From: Allobacillus salarius
Lineage (GTDB): Bacteria; Bacillota; Bacilli; Bacillales; Alkalibacillaceae
Assembly: GCF_007559425.1 (NCBI RefSeq)
Contig: NZ_VMHE01000003.1
Span: 1-64,000, forward strand
Reading direction: 5' to 3'
DNA length: 64,000 bases
In this document: in pieces, positions 6,865-14,752 of the stretch
How the letters are laid out: each line of letters opens with the position of its first letter
Numbering within the stretch: the stretch's first letter is position 1
Notes under the pieces: model-generated
The model's database searches: none
What the model saw: only the letters and a program-made list of their open reading frames with translations
Told to the model about the DNA's origin: nothing
Made by a program: the position numbers and the translations under genes

Positions 6865-9354
6865 CTAGATATTCAAATACGACTTACTCGTTTTAATCAA
6901 AAGCATAAATAATACAACAAACAACAAAAAGACTGTAGCAACGCTCATTATGATCCAGCTCAATGAAAAGTCAAGATAAAGTAAAACCGCACAACTAATT
7001 GAACCGCCTATCATATAAGCAAAGCCTGCCCAAAGCGTCAGTTCATTCCTTATGTGCTTTTGAATCATTTTTTTAGACCAGCCTACAACGTGATACATCG
7101 TAAGTTCATTTTTTCTTTCTAGCATTAATGCTTTAAAAGACTCGCTTATACTTATAATCGCAATACCGAACGTTGCTAATAATATGAGTAGCTGCATTGT
7201 TTGGACAGTATCCATCGCAAACGTGCCGAGCGTTGTCTGTCTTGCCTCGATAAATGTTGATACTAATGAAGTCATTTGTATAACAATAAGGATTGTTGAA
7301 ATAATCAATATACAAATAACCGGTAAAATCAGGTGGCGATAATGGAGTAGACTTGGAATAAATCTATAAGGCTCCACTCTGATTGATGGTTTACTATTAT
7401 AATTAAATACAGCTAAAATCAATAAGCTTAGAATCGCCCAAAGTCCAATCAGACTCAACACGTGTGACTGATTGATCTGTTCAACTAAAATCATCAATAA
7501 CCCTATACTGATTAAAAAGGCTACAGTCACTAACGTAAGCTGCTCTAAAAAGTTCCGTAGTTTTATTTTGTTTTTACTCCAACCTAGTTTACTTAATATA
7601 TCGTTTTCTTCAGCAAATTGGTTTTTCTCGTAAAATAGTTTGGATATATACCATATAATCCCGAAAACTGCGAACAAAATAATACTTACTACTGCTAAGT
7701 AATTCCAGCCATCCACTAATGATTGGGCTGTTCCCAACGTAGTCCATGGTGCCGTTACCTGCCCGATCCCTTCAACATTCATTTCAACTTGCTGGAATGA
7801 CGAACCAGCAACAATATCAACTTCGTAGCCTTCCTCAAGTAAGTCAATTGCAACTTGGTTAATTTTCTCTTGGGCCTCTTGATTATATGAATCAATATCA
7901 GCCACTTTTAAACGAATAGCATCAATCGGTTTGTCACCTTTAATAAATTCAGCAGCTTCTATTGTTGTTACGCCAGCTGCAGGTTGAGAGATAAAGCTGC
8001 CTGGTTTCGTTGTTGGTGTTAATTCCGTCCCATCCTTTGTCCGAACTTCTTTAGTTGTATAAATACCTAGGGGGCTGGATACCAATTGACCTTCATCTTT
8101 TTGTGGAGAAAACGTTCCAGTTTGCCATAACATAAATGGAACCTCAAAATTTTCTGCCTCAAAATAACTTTCACCTTTCTGTTCGACTCTTTTATAAGAA
8201 GGTGGTGATCCGTCTTCAATGATAGGAACATTGACACCTTTTCCATTAATTTGGTAATCTACTTTAGATGCAGTATAATATAATGAGGTATCGTTAGTTA
8301 AAGAACCACCCTCTCCCCACTTCACGGTGTACTCGTTCGTGATTTCAACATAGTTCCCATTGAAAGGGGACTGATATTCACTTAAATCGATTAAGTGCTC
8401 CTCTTTAGAAAGTACTGGTGTTTCATTTAATTCATCGATCATCTGATTGATCATTTCATCATCATTCTCATTATAAAGGCTCATCAGATTTTCATGTGAA
8501 TCCAAATTATATTTTCCCTTAAATTCAGGTAATGATAGTGATAAGTTTTCAACATTCAATTCAAAATAAAGCGATAAATTTAAATCACTACGCTGTATAA
8601 CGGGAATAAGTTCAGGAATTCCACGAAACTTTAGTGATTGGATTAATAGAGTGGTTTCATGATCAAGTTCTTCTCGGTCCATTTCTAATAGACTTTCAAT
8701 ATCTTTATATTTGTTTAAATCAGTATAATCAATACCTGTTAGCTTGCCTTCACTCTCAATATCAATTCCCGTAAGCAAATAATAGTTCCTCGGTAGTTTT
8801 GCACCCATAAAACCAATCATTTTACCATCCGGCTGAAGATCTTCCGGTTTAACAATAAAATCAAAATACTCACGTTCTTTTCCATCCATATAATAGAAAG
8901 TAAATGGATCATCCAGAGCATAATTATTCATTCCATCTGATGTATAATAAGTCCATTCTATTTTTGCTGGGCTTTCCAATAATGGTAGACCTACTGAATT
9001 TGTGTTTCCCGTAAAATATCCGACGGAAGCGACAGGTGCAGCGATTTCAACATCTTCACTATTTTTGATATCTTCCCATTCTTTAATCGAAATCCCGCCA
9101 GAACTGTCACCAATATAGTTGGCCTCTACTACACCCAGTTCATGCTCGATAGGTGTTCGTGAGTCCTTGGGACGGACTAAAATATCGTATAAGCCTCTGC
9201 CGTGTTCTTCAATCGTCTGTTCAACCGCTAGCTTAGATTGCTGGGCATATTGAATACCTAAAGGAATTAAAACAAATACACATGTCATGGCAATGATTGT
9301 GAAGATCGAGCTGAACTTTCGATTGAAAATCCTTTTAAAAATCATACGAATCAT
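6865..9354 (-). CDS. Large FtsX-like ABC permease with a big extracytoplasmic domain
   Basis: 829 aa. One membrane segment lies near residues 16-37, then about 510 residues of soluble, probably external domain, then about seven further segments (near 554-573, 606-624, 635-650, 674-695, 721-740, 773-793, 800-821). Two cytoplasmic stretches share the pattern E..(N)..L....GWSK..I (near 585 and 765), as in duplicated FtsX/MacB permease modules. The start overlaps the end of the ATPase gene by 4 bp. The layout (small secreted protein, ATPase, giant permease) resembles lactococcin-972-type bacteriocin export/immunity loci, but the 510-residue ectodomain is unfamiliar to me. The substrate is unknown. 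Confidence 0.8.
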   Translation of the reverse strand: MIRMIFKRIFNRKFSSIFTIIAMTCVFVLIPLGIQYAQQSKLAVEQTIEEHGRGLYDILVRPKDSRTPIEHELGVVEANYIGDSSGGISIKEWEDIKNSEDVEIAAPVASVGYFTGNTNSVGLPLLESPAKIEWTYYTSDGMNNYALDDPFTFYYMDGKEREYFDFIVKPEDLQPDGKMIGFMGAKLPRNYYLLTGIDIESEGKLTGIDYTDLNKYKDIESLLEMDREELDHETTLLIQSLKFRGIPELIPVIQRSDLNLSLYFELNVENLSLSLPEFKGKYNLDSHENLMSLYNENDDEMINQMIDELNETPVLSKEEHLIDLSEYQSPFNGNYVEITNEYTVKWGEGGSLTNDTSLYYTASKVDYQINGKGVNVPIIEDGSPPSYKRVEQKGESYFEAENFEVPFMLWQTGTFSPQKDEGQLVSSPLGIYTTKEVRTKDGTELTPTTKPGSFISQPAAGVTTIEAAEFIKGDKPIDAIRLKVADIDSYNQEAQEKINQVAIDLLEEGYEVDIVAGSSFQQVEMNVEGIGQVTAPWTTLGTAQSLVDGWNYLAVVSIILFAVFGIIWYISKLFYEKNQFAEENDILSKLGWSKNKIKLRNFLEQLTLVTVAFLISIGLLMILVEQINQSHVLSLIGLWAILSLLILAVFNYNSKPSIRVEPYRFIPSLLHYRHLILPVICILIISTILIVIQMTSLVSTFIEARQTTLGTFAMDTVQTMQLLILLATFGIAIISISESFKALMLERKNELTMYHVVGWSKKMIQKHIRNELTLWAGFAYMIGGSISCAVLLYLDFSLSWIIMSVATVFLLFVVLFMLLIKTSKSYLNI

Positions 9355-10028
9355 TTGATCAACTCTTTATGTAGTAATTTACCATTGATTAATTGATAGA
9401 TATTATCACTATACTTTGCTACTTCTTCATCATGAGTTACAAGAATAATTGTCTGCCCATTTTGTTTGAGAGACAATAACAAGTTTATGATTTGATTACG
9501 AGTGTCGGAATCCAGATTCCCAGTTGGTTCATCACATAATAAAAGATTTGGTTCTGCGATCAGAGCCCTAGCAATCGCTACTCTTTGTTTTTCACCACCA
9601 GAGAGGTCTTTAGGTAGCCTATTATATAAGTCTTCCTCTATACCAACTTCTACTAATAGCTTTCTAGCACGGGTAACCAATTCAGTTTTGGATCGATCTT
9701 GAACTAAAGGTAGAATGACATTATCCAATACGGAGTAATAAGGAAGAAGCTTAAAATCTTGAAAAACAAATCCTATGTTATTTCTTCTGAATTCACTCAA
9801 ACTATTTTCATATAATTCATTAATGTTTATATCGTTAATATGGATTTTCCCTTCGTTAGGCTTTAAGAGTCCGGAAATACAATTAAGTAATGTTGACTTT
9901 CCCGACCCTGAGGGCCCCATGATTGTGCACCAAGTACCATTAGAAATATTTAAATTAACATTTTGTAAAATTACTTTATTATTAGAACCACTTTTAAAAG
10001 ATTTTGATATATTGGCGATTTTCATCAT
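9351..10028 (-). CDS. ABC transporter ATP-binding protein (MacB/LolD type)
   Basis: 225 aa. Walker A GPSGSGKST, Q-loop FVFQDFKLLP, signature LSGGEKQRVAIARAL, Walker B LLLCDEPTGNLD and a switch His in VTHDEE are all visible. The CDEPTGNLD form is typical of ATPases paired with FtsX/MacB permeases, which act as mechanotransmitters or resistance pumps rather than classic exporters. Ribosome-binding site AGGAGG. It is coupled to the permease gene and separated from the upstream secreted-protein gene by a strong hairpin. Confidence 0.92.
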   Translation of the reverse strand: MMKIANISKSFKSGSNNKVILQNVNLNISNGTWCTIMGPSGSGKSTLLNCISGLLKPNEGKIHINDININELYENSLSEFRRNNIGFVFQDFKLLPYYSVLDNVILPLVQDRSKTELVTRARKLLVEVGIEEDLYNRLPKDLSGGEKQRVAIARALIAEPNLLLCDEPTGNLDSDTRNQIINLLLSLKQNGQTIILVTHDEEVAKYSDNIYQLINGKLLHKELIK

Positions 10029-10053
10029 TTCTTCCTCCTAAGAATGGATAATC

Positions 10054-10082
10054 ATATAGCACCCTGCGACAGGGTGCTATAT
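10054..10082 (-). terminator. Strong hairpin between the secreted-protein gene and the ABC genes (partial terminator or mRNA stabiliser)
   Basis: Arms ATATAGCACCCTG and CAGGGTGCTATAT flank a 3-nt loop, starting 8 bp after the stop of the upstream gene. On the minus strand it is not followed by a T tract (GATTATCC). It may therefore reduce readthrough or protect the upstream message rather than end transcription. Confidence 0.7.
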
Positions 10083-10089
10083 TAAAAAC

Positions 10090-10521
10090 TTAATATCTTC
10101 GGAGTGTAATAGAACCTGATATATTTCCTTGTCCTGTTGAACTGCGTGCTTTAAAATAATCCGGCCATGTTATTTCAGTTCTGCTCGAAGGAAGAGAGTA
10201 TGTTGTCGGAATAGTTTGAGTAGAATAAGATGTAAATGAAGTATCATTATAATGATACGATCCGTAACCATCCCTATATGTTACATAAAAGACATTAGAC
10301 CTGTCATCTCCCCAATTAAGGTCTTTGGTTACACGTGCACTTGTCCCAGTTCTATTAACATGAACAGGAGACATATTATACTCGAATGGTATACTTGATG
10401 GGCTAACCTCTTCCTTTGCATTTGATTGTTTTTCTGCTTCAGCAAAAGAATTTTCAGTCGGGATCATAAGAACCATGCCAAAAGTGAGTAAACTAAAAAA
10501 GGTTATTTTTACAAATTTCAT
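10090..10521 (-). CDS. Secreted 143-aa protein of unknown family, partner of the ABC cassette
   Basis: A Sec signal peptide spans about residues 1-27 (KITFFSLLTFGMVLMIP core, likely cleavage after SFA). The mature chain is about 115 residues, cysteine-free and rich in Ser, Thr, Tyr and Arg, with alternating patterns that suggest beta structure; it ends GSITLRRY. Ribosome-binding site AGGGGAGG and a good promoter precede it. It is the first gene of the cassette with the ATPase and permease. By analogy with lactococcin-972 loci it could be a bacteriocin-like toxin or the target of the transporter, but I do not recognise its sequence. Confidence 0.7.
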   Translation of the reverse strand: MKFVKITFFSLLTFGMVLMIPTENSFAEAEKQSNAKEEVSPSSIPFEYNMSPVHVNRTGTSARVTKDLNWGDDRSNVFYVTYRDGYGSYHYNDTSFTSYSTQTIPTTYSLPSSRTEITWPDYFKARSSTGQGNISGSITLRRY

Positions 10522-10581
10522 TTGATTACCTCCCCTACCTCATTTTTTCTGGATGTAATTTCCATTTATGTTTTCGTTTCC

Positions 10582-10611
10582 ATTATATATTGAATTATCT
10601 GTTATTTTCAA
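10582..10611 (-). promoter_or_regulatory. Promoter of the secreted-protein/ABC cassette
   Basis: Minus strand TTGAAA, 18-bp spacer, TATAAT, about 60 bp before the start codon. Confidence 0.75.
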
Positions 10612-10659
10612 TGGTACTAAAGACATATTTTTAAATATATGGAATTTTATAAAATAAGA

Positions 10660-11155
10660 GGCTCTTCACGATTAATTGTGGGTGCAGCTTCCTATATCAT
10701 CTAAATCTTTTCTAATACGGTAGCTTACACTCTAGAAGGATTATCGTGAGAAAATGGTTTTGATTTCGATAGCCTATAGGCTCTACATTTAAGAACTTTG
10801 ATTTTGTTATTTGTTCTTTCCCTCGAGCCATTGGTTAGTCCTCAATTAAAAAGTTTAATATTGGACTCTTCCATTGAAGAAGTGTTTTAGCTGCTCTTGT
10901 AGAGCGGGAAATATTCCATATATGTACTTCTGATCCATTGTTTAAAAATAGCGTTCACCTCTTGAAAGTCTTTTGCTTCGAACGCTTTAACAATTCATGG
11001 AGTCTTGGTTGTTCTTCAAGAAGAAGATATTGTTTTCCAATTCATTATCCTTTAACTTACTAGGTAGGTGTTAAAATAACAAATCAAGAATAATTTTTAA
11101 AATCTACTTTTTTTAATGCTCACCACAACTTAGAGTGATGAACCTAAAAAGAGCC
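10660..11155 (-). mobile_element. Decayed ISL3-family insertion sequence
   Basis: The ends are GGCTCTTCACG at 10660 and its inverted counterpart ending AAAAAGAGCC at 11155, as in ISL3 elements. Inside, the minus strand encodes broken pieces of the transposase C-terminus: TNNKIKVLKCRAY and, after a frameshift, GYRNQNHFLTII, matching the family's NNKIKVLKR.AYGYRN motif. Only about 0.5 kb of the usual 1.4 kb remains, with stops and frameshifts. No matching target duplications were seen at the ends. Confidence 0.8.
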
Positions 11156-11645
11156 GATATCCCTTTTCTTTAGTGGTTTTTTGATTATTTGAATAAAGAC
11201 ATGAGATAGAACCACCTTTGCCATGTTTTAGAGCCACTTGTGACACAATTTTGAGGCATCATTGACATAGAGTGAGCCAAAATGATTGTCCTTGATATAG
11301 CAACACTTCCACCACCCTTGACCTATAAATATAAAGAGGTTGATACGGAGGAATTTGTGAGATTTATAAAATACTATTTTAATATGGGTGATACCTCTGA
11401 ATTTGAAAATTGGTTGGATATAAAAAAATAATTCAATATTCCATGATATGGAAAATATTTATGTCTTCTTGAGGCAGAGTTGGAACCATCTTGACATACT
11501 ATACATCTTTTCCCTTTCTAATATTAGGGAATATACCATCCAGATATGGGTTACTTGAATTTTCTAGATCTTAAGGCAGTCCTGAAGAACTCATAGACTA
11601 ATAAGTTGAGCAACAACAAGTCGGTTTTCATCTAAACCATAAATT
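11156..11645. other. AT-rich accessory stretch with a 49-codon orphan frame
   Basis: About 490 bp without a clear gene. A plus-strand frame at 11282-11431 could encode a 49-residue peptide (MIVLDIATLPPPLTYKY start) but has no good ribosome-binding site, and I do not recognise it. The preceding 11200-11280 holds several GAGCC/GCCA-type short repeats that remind me of IS21-type ends; this is weak. Probably leftovers of mobile DNA. Confidence 0.35.
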
Positions 11646-11688
11646 AATCCCAGCCCGCAAACTTATATTTTTTGCACAGACTGGGATT
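11646..11688 (-). terminator. Probable terminator of the fad operon
   Basis: AATCCCAG pairs with CTGGGATT around an AT-rich loop, about 40 bp after the fadE stop. The T tract is weak. Confidence 0.6.
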
Positions 11689-11725
11689 GATTCTTGACCA
11701 CTATTTAGCTGTTCTTGTTTTTAAA

Positions 11726-13510
11726 TTAAACCGTATACTTCTCTTCCTCAATCAACGTCTTCGCAATTTCACGTTTTTTCTCGATTACATTTGTTGGATC
11801 ATGACGAGTCAGTTTGCGAAGTGCACCAAGCATCATGCGCAGGCTGTCTCCAGAGTCAGAAGCAACTAATGTTTCTTTCGCATCCGCTTCGATGTTGTTG
11901 AATGCTTCTTGCACATACACTTGAGTATAAAGAACTTTTTGCTTGTGTTTCTCTTCGCCGTCTTTGTTGATGGCTTTTTCGGTACGAAGGATGGCAGCTT
12001 CCATGTTGTAAATTTCAGCAGCCATGTCGGCGATATTCGCCAATAGCTCTTGTTCTTGCTCCAATTTTTCTTGGAACTTCTGCGCAGCGATTCCTGCAGC
12101 TAACAAGCCAATTTTCTTCGCGTTTTTCAGTAGGTAACGTTCTTGCTCAAGCGTTTCGTCACCGACTGGTTCAGGCATCATTGTCATTAACTCTTCTTGT
12201 AGTGCTGTTGCTTTTTCAAGAAGTGGTAGTTGACCTTTCATTGCTTTTTTCATGAATGTACCTGGTACAAGCATGCGGTTAATTTCGTTTGTTCCTTCGA
12301 AAATACGGTTGATTCTTGAGTCACGGTACATACGCTCGACTTCATATTCTTGCATAAATCCATAACCACCGTGGATTTGCACCGCTTCGTCAACGGCATA
12401 ATCCAATAATTCGGTTGCCATGTATTTATTCATGGAACACTCGATTGCGTATTCAGCAATACTTTTCGCAACTTCTGATCCATCGTTCAACTCTTCTTGA
12501 GAAAGACCACCCATACGCTGTTCAAAAAGACCAACTGTACGGTAAACGGAACTTTCGTTGGCATACGTTCGTGTTGCCATGTTTGCTAGTTTTTCTTGAA
12601 TCATACGGAAGCTTGAAATTGGTGTATTGAACTGTTTACGTTCGTTTGCATATTTTGTCGCAACTTCAATCGCACGCTTAGCACCGCCGACACCGCCAAT
12701 CGCTAGCTTATAACGTCCGACGTTTAAAATGTTGAATGCGATGACGTGACCGCGACCGATTTCACCAAGTACGTTTTCAACCGGTACTTCAGCATCTTCC
12801 AACACTAATGTACGTGTAGAAGAAGATTTGATCCCCATTTTCTTCTCTTCAGGTCCAGTAGAAACACCCGGGAATTCACGCTCAACGATGAACGTCGTGA
12901 ACTTCTCACCATCGACTTTTGCATAAACGACGAATACGTCCGCAAATGCAGAGTTTGTAATCCACTGTTTCTCACCGTTTAAAATATAATGAGTTCCAGC
13001 TTCGTTTAACTTAGCGGTTGTTTTTGCACCAAGTGCGTCAGATCCTGAACCCGGTTCAGTCAGCGCGTATGCCGCTAGTTTCTCACCAGTTGCTAGAGCA
13101 GGTAAATATTTTTCTTTCTGTTCTTTGTTACCGAAGAAAACGATTGGTAGTGAGCCGATTCCTACGTGCGCACCATGAGTGATGGAAAACCCACCAGCAA
13201 GAGACATTTTCTCAGTAATCAAAGAAGAACTAATTTTATCCAATCCTAGGCCGCCGTACTCTTCTGGTACGTCTGCACCTAACAGACCAAGCTCCCCTGC
13301 TTTATGCAGTAAATCAACCGATTTATCAAACTCATGATTTTCCAAGTTATCGAGAACCGGCCATACTTCACCTTTGACATACTCTTCTGTCGTTTTCGCA
13401 ATCATTTTATGCTCTTCAGTAAAGTCCTCAGGTGTTAACATATCTTCTGCGGCAATGTCTTCTACTAAGAAGCCTCCACCTTTAATCACTTTTTCTTGTG
13501 TTTCGCTCAT
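11726..13510 (-). CDS. fadE: Acyl-CoA dehydrogenase FadE
   Basis: 594 aa, the long form typical of Bacillus FadE (YusJ): an acyl-CoA dehydrogenase core of about 400 residues plus a C-terminal extension of about 190. FAD/substrate signatures include [17 protein letters not shown] and the C-terminal [19 protein letters not shown], followed by EGTNEINRM. It performs the first, FAD-dependent step of fatty acid beta-oxidation, passing electrons to ETF. Last gene of fadN-fadA-fadE. Its last 247 bp are nearly repeated at 6413-6659, so this 3' end may have been supplied by the inserted island. Confidence 0.95.
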   Translation of the reverse strand: MSETQEKVIKGGGFLVEDIAAEDMLTPEDFTEEHKMIAKTTEEYVKGEVWPVLDNLENHEFDKSVDLLHKAGELGLLGADVPEEYGGLGLDKISSSLITEKMSLAGGFSITHGAHVGIGSLPIVFFGNKEQKEKYLPALATGEKLAAYALTEPGSGSDALGAKTTAKLNEAGTHYILNGEKQWITNSAFADVFVVYAKVDGEKFTTFIVEREFPGVSTGPEEKKMGIKSSSTRTLVLEDAEVPVENVLGEIGRGHVIAFNILNVGRYKLAIGGVGGAKRAIEVATKYANERKQFNTPISSFRMIQEKLANMATRTYANESSVYRTVGLFEQRMGGLSQEELNDGSEVAKSIAEYAIECSMNKYMATELLDYAVDEAVQIHGGYGFMQEYEVERMYRDSRINRIFEGTNEINRMLVPGTFMKKAMKGQLPLLEKATALQEELMTMMPEPVGDETLEQERYLLKNAKKIGLLAAGIAAQKFQEKLEQEQELLANIADMAAEIYNMEAAILRTEKAINKDGEEKHKQKVLYTQVYVQEAFNNIEADAKETLVASDSGDSLRMMLGALRKLTRHDPTNVIEKKREIAKTLIEEEKYTV

Positions 13511-13536
13511 AACTTTACCCTCCAGTAATGAATGTT

Positions 13537-14712
13537 TTATAGTAATTCAAATACGCCAGCTGCACCCATACCGCCACCGATACACATTGTGACGACACCA
13601 TATTTCACGTTACGACGCTTCATCTCATTCATTAATGAGACGGTTAGCTTCGTACCGGTACAACCAAGTGGGTGACCTAATGCAATCGCTCCACCGTTTA
13701 CGTTAACAATGTCTTCATCTAATCCAAGTTCGCGAATAACTTGAAGCGATTGGGAAGCAAACGCTTCGTTTAGTTCAAACAATCCGATATCCGACAATTC
13801 AAGACCAGCCATTTCCACTGCTTTTGGAATCGCTTTGACCGGTCCGACCCCCATTATTTCTGGCTCGACACCTTGTACCGTATACGAATGGAATTTTAAG
13901 ATTGGCGTTAGCCCTTCTTTTTCTGCTTTTTCACGATCCATGACTAAGACAGATGCTGCACCATCACTCATTTGTGAAGCGTTACCAGCAGTGACGGATC
14001 CACCCATCGTGAATGCAGGTCTCAGCTTCGATAGAACTTCAGGCGTCGTGCCAGGACGTACACCTTCGTCTTTCGAAACTGTTACTGTCGTTTCATGAAC
14101 TTTATTTTCCGGACCAACTTTGCGTTGTACGACATCCACTGGAACAATTTCGTCATCAAATTTCCCTTCTTTGATTGCTTTCTCCGCACGCTCATGACTT
14201 CGAGCAGCGAAAGCATCTTGGTCTTCACGGGAAATTCCGAAACGCTGAGCAACTTCTTCAGCTGTATGCCCCATCGACATATAATAACCGGGAGCATTTT
14301 CAACCAAGTCCAAGTTCGGTTTGATGACGTGTCCGCCCATTGGAATTAAACTCATGGATTCAGCTCCACCAGCAATGATCGTTTCCGCATGACCAAGCAT
14401 AATTCGCTCAGCTGCGTAGGCAATACTTTGAAGTCCTGATGAACAGTACCGGTTGATCGTGATTCCTGGGACATCGTGATCAAGTCCCGCCAAACCACCG
14501 ATGTTTCTTGCCATATTCATTCCTTGCTCTGCTTCAGGCATCGCACAACCGATAATGATGTCATCGATTGGGCCGTCATAATTGTTCGCACGTTTCAATA
14601 CTTCTTTTACGGTTACAGCGGAAAGATCATCTGGACGTGTATTTGCGAATGATCCTTTCATCGCTTTACCGACAGGTGTTCTTGCACCTGCGACAATGAC
14701 TGCTTCTCTCAC
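13537..14712 (-). CDS. fadA: Acetyl-CoA acyltransferase (3-ketoacyl-CoA thiolase) FadA
   Basis: 391 aa, normal thiolase length. The nucleophilic Cys lies in NRYCSSGLQSIA (about residue 90), the His in NEAFASQ...GGAIALGHPLG, and the C-terminal Cys in TMCIGGGMGAAG. It cleaves 3-ketoacyl-CoA to acetyl-CoA and a shortened acyl-CoA. It sits between fadN (40 bp upstream) and fadE (26 bp downstream). Confidence 0.96.
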   Translation of the reverse strand: MREAVIVAGARTPVGKAMKGSFANTRPDDLSAVTVKEVLKRANNYDGPIDDIIIGCAMPEAEQGMNMARNIGGLAGLDHDVPGITINRYCSSGLQSIAYAAERIMLGHAETIIAGGAESMSLIPMGGHVIKPNLDLVENAPGYYMSMGHTAEEVAQRFGISREDQDAFAARSHERAEKAIKEGKFDDEIVPVDVVQRKVGPENKVHETTVTVSKDEGVRPGTTPEVLSKLRPAFTMGGSVTAGNASQMSDGAASVLVMDREKAEKEGLTPILKFHSYTVQGVEPEIMGVGPVKAIPKAVEMAGLELSDIGLFELNEAFASQSLQVIRELGLDEDIVNVNGGAIALGHPLGCTGTKLTVSLMNEMKRRNVKYGVVTMCIGGGMGAAGVFELL

Positions 14713-14752
14713 AATTTCTCCCCCTTTTTTCGAATTGGAGTTATTCCGTTTA

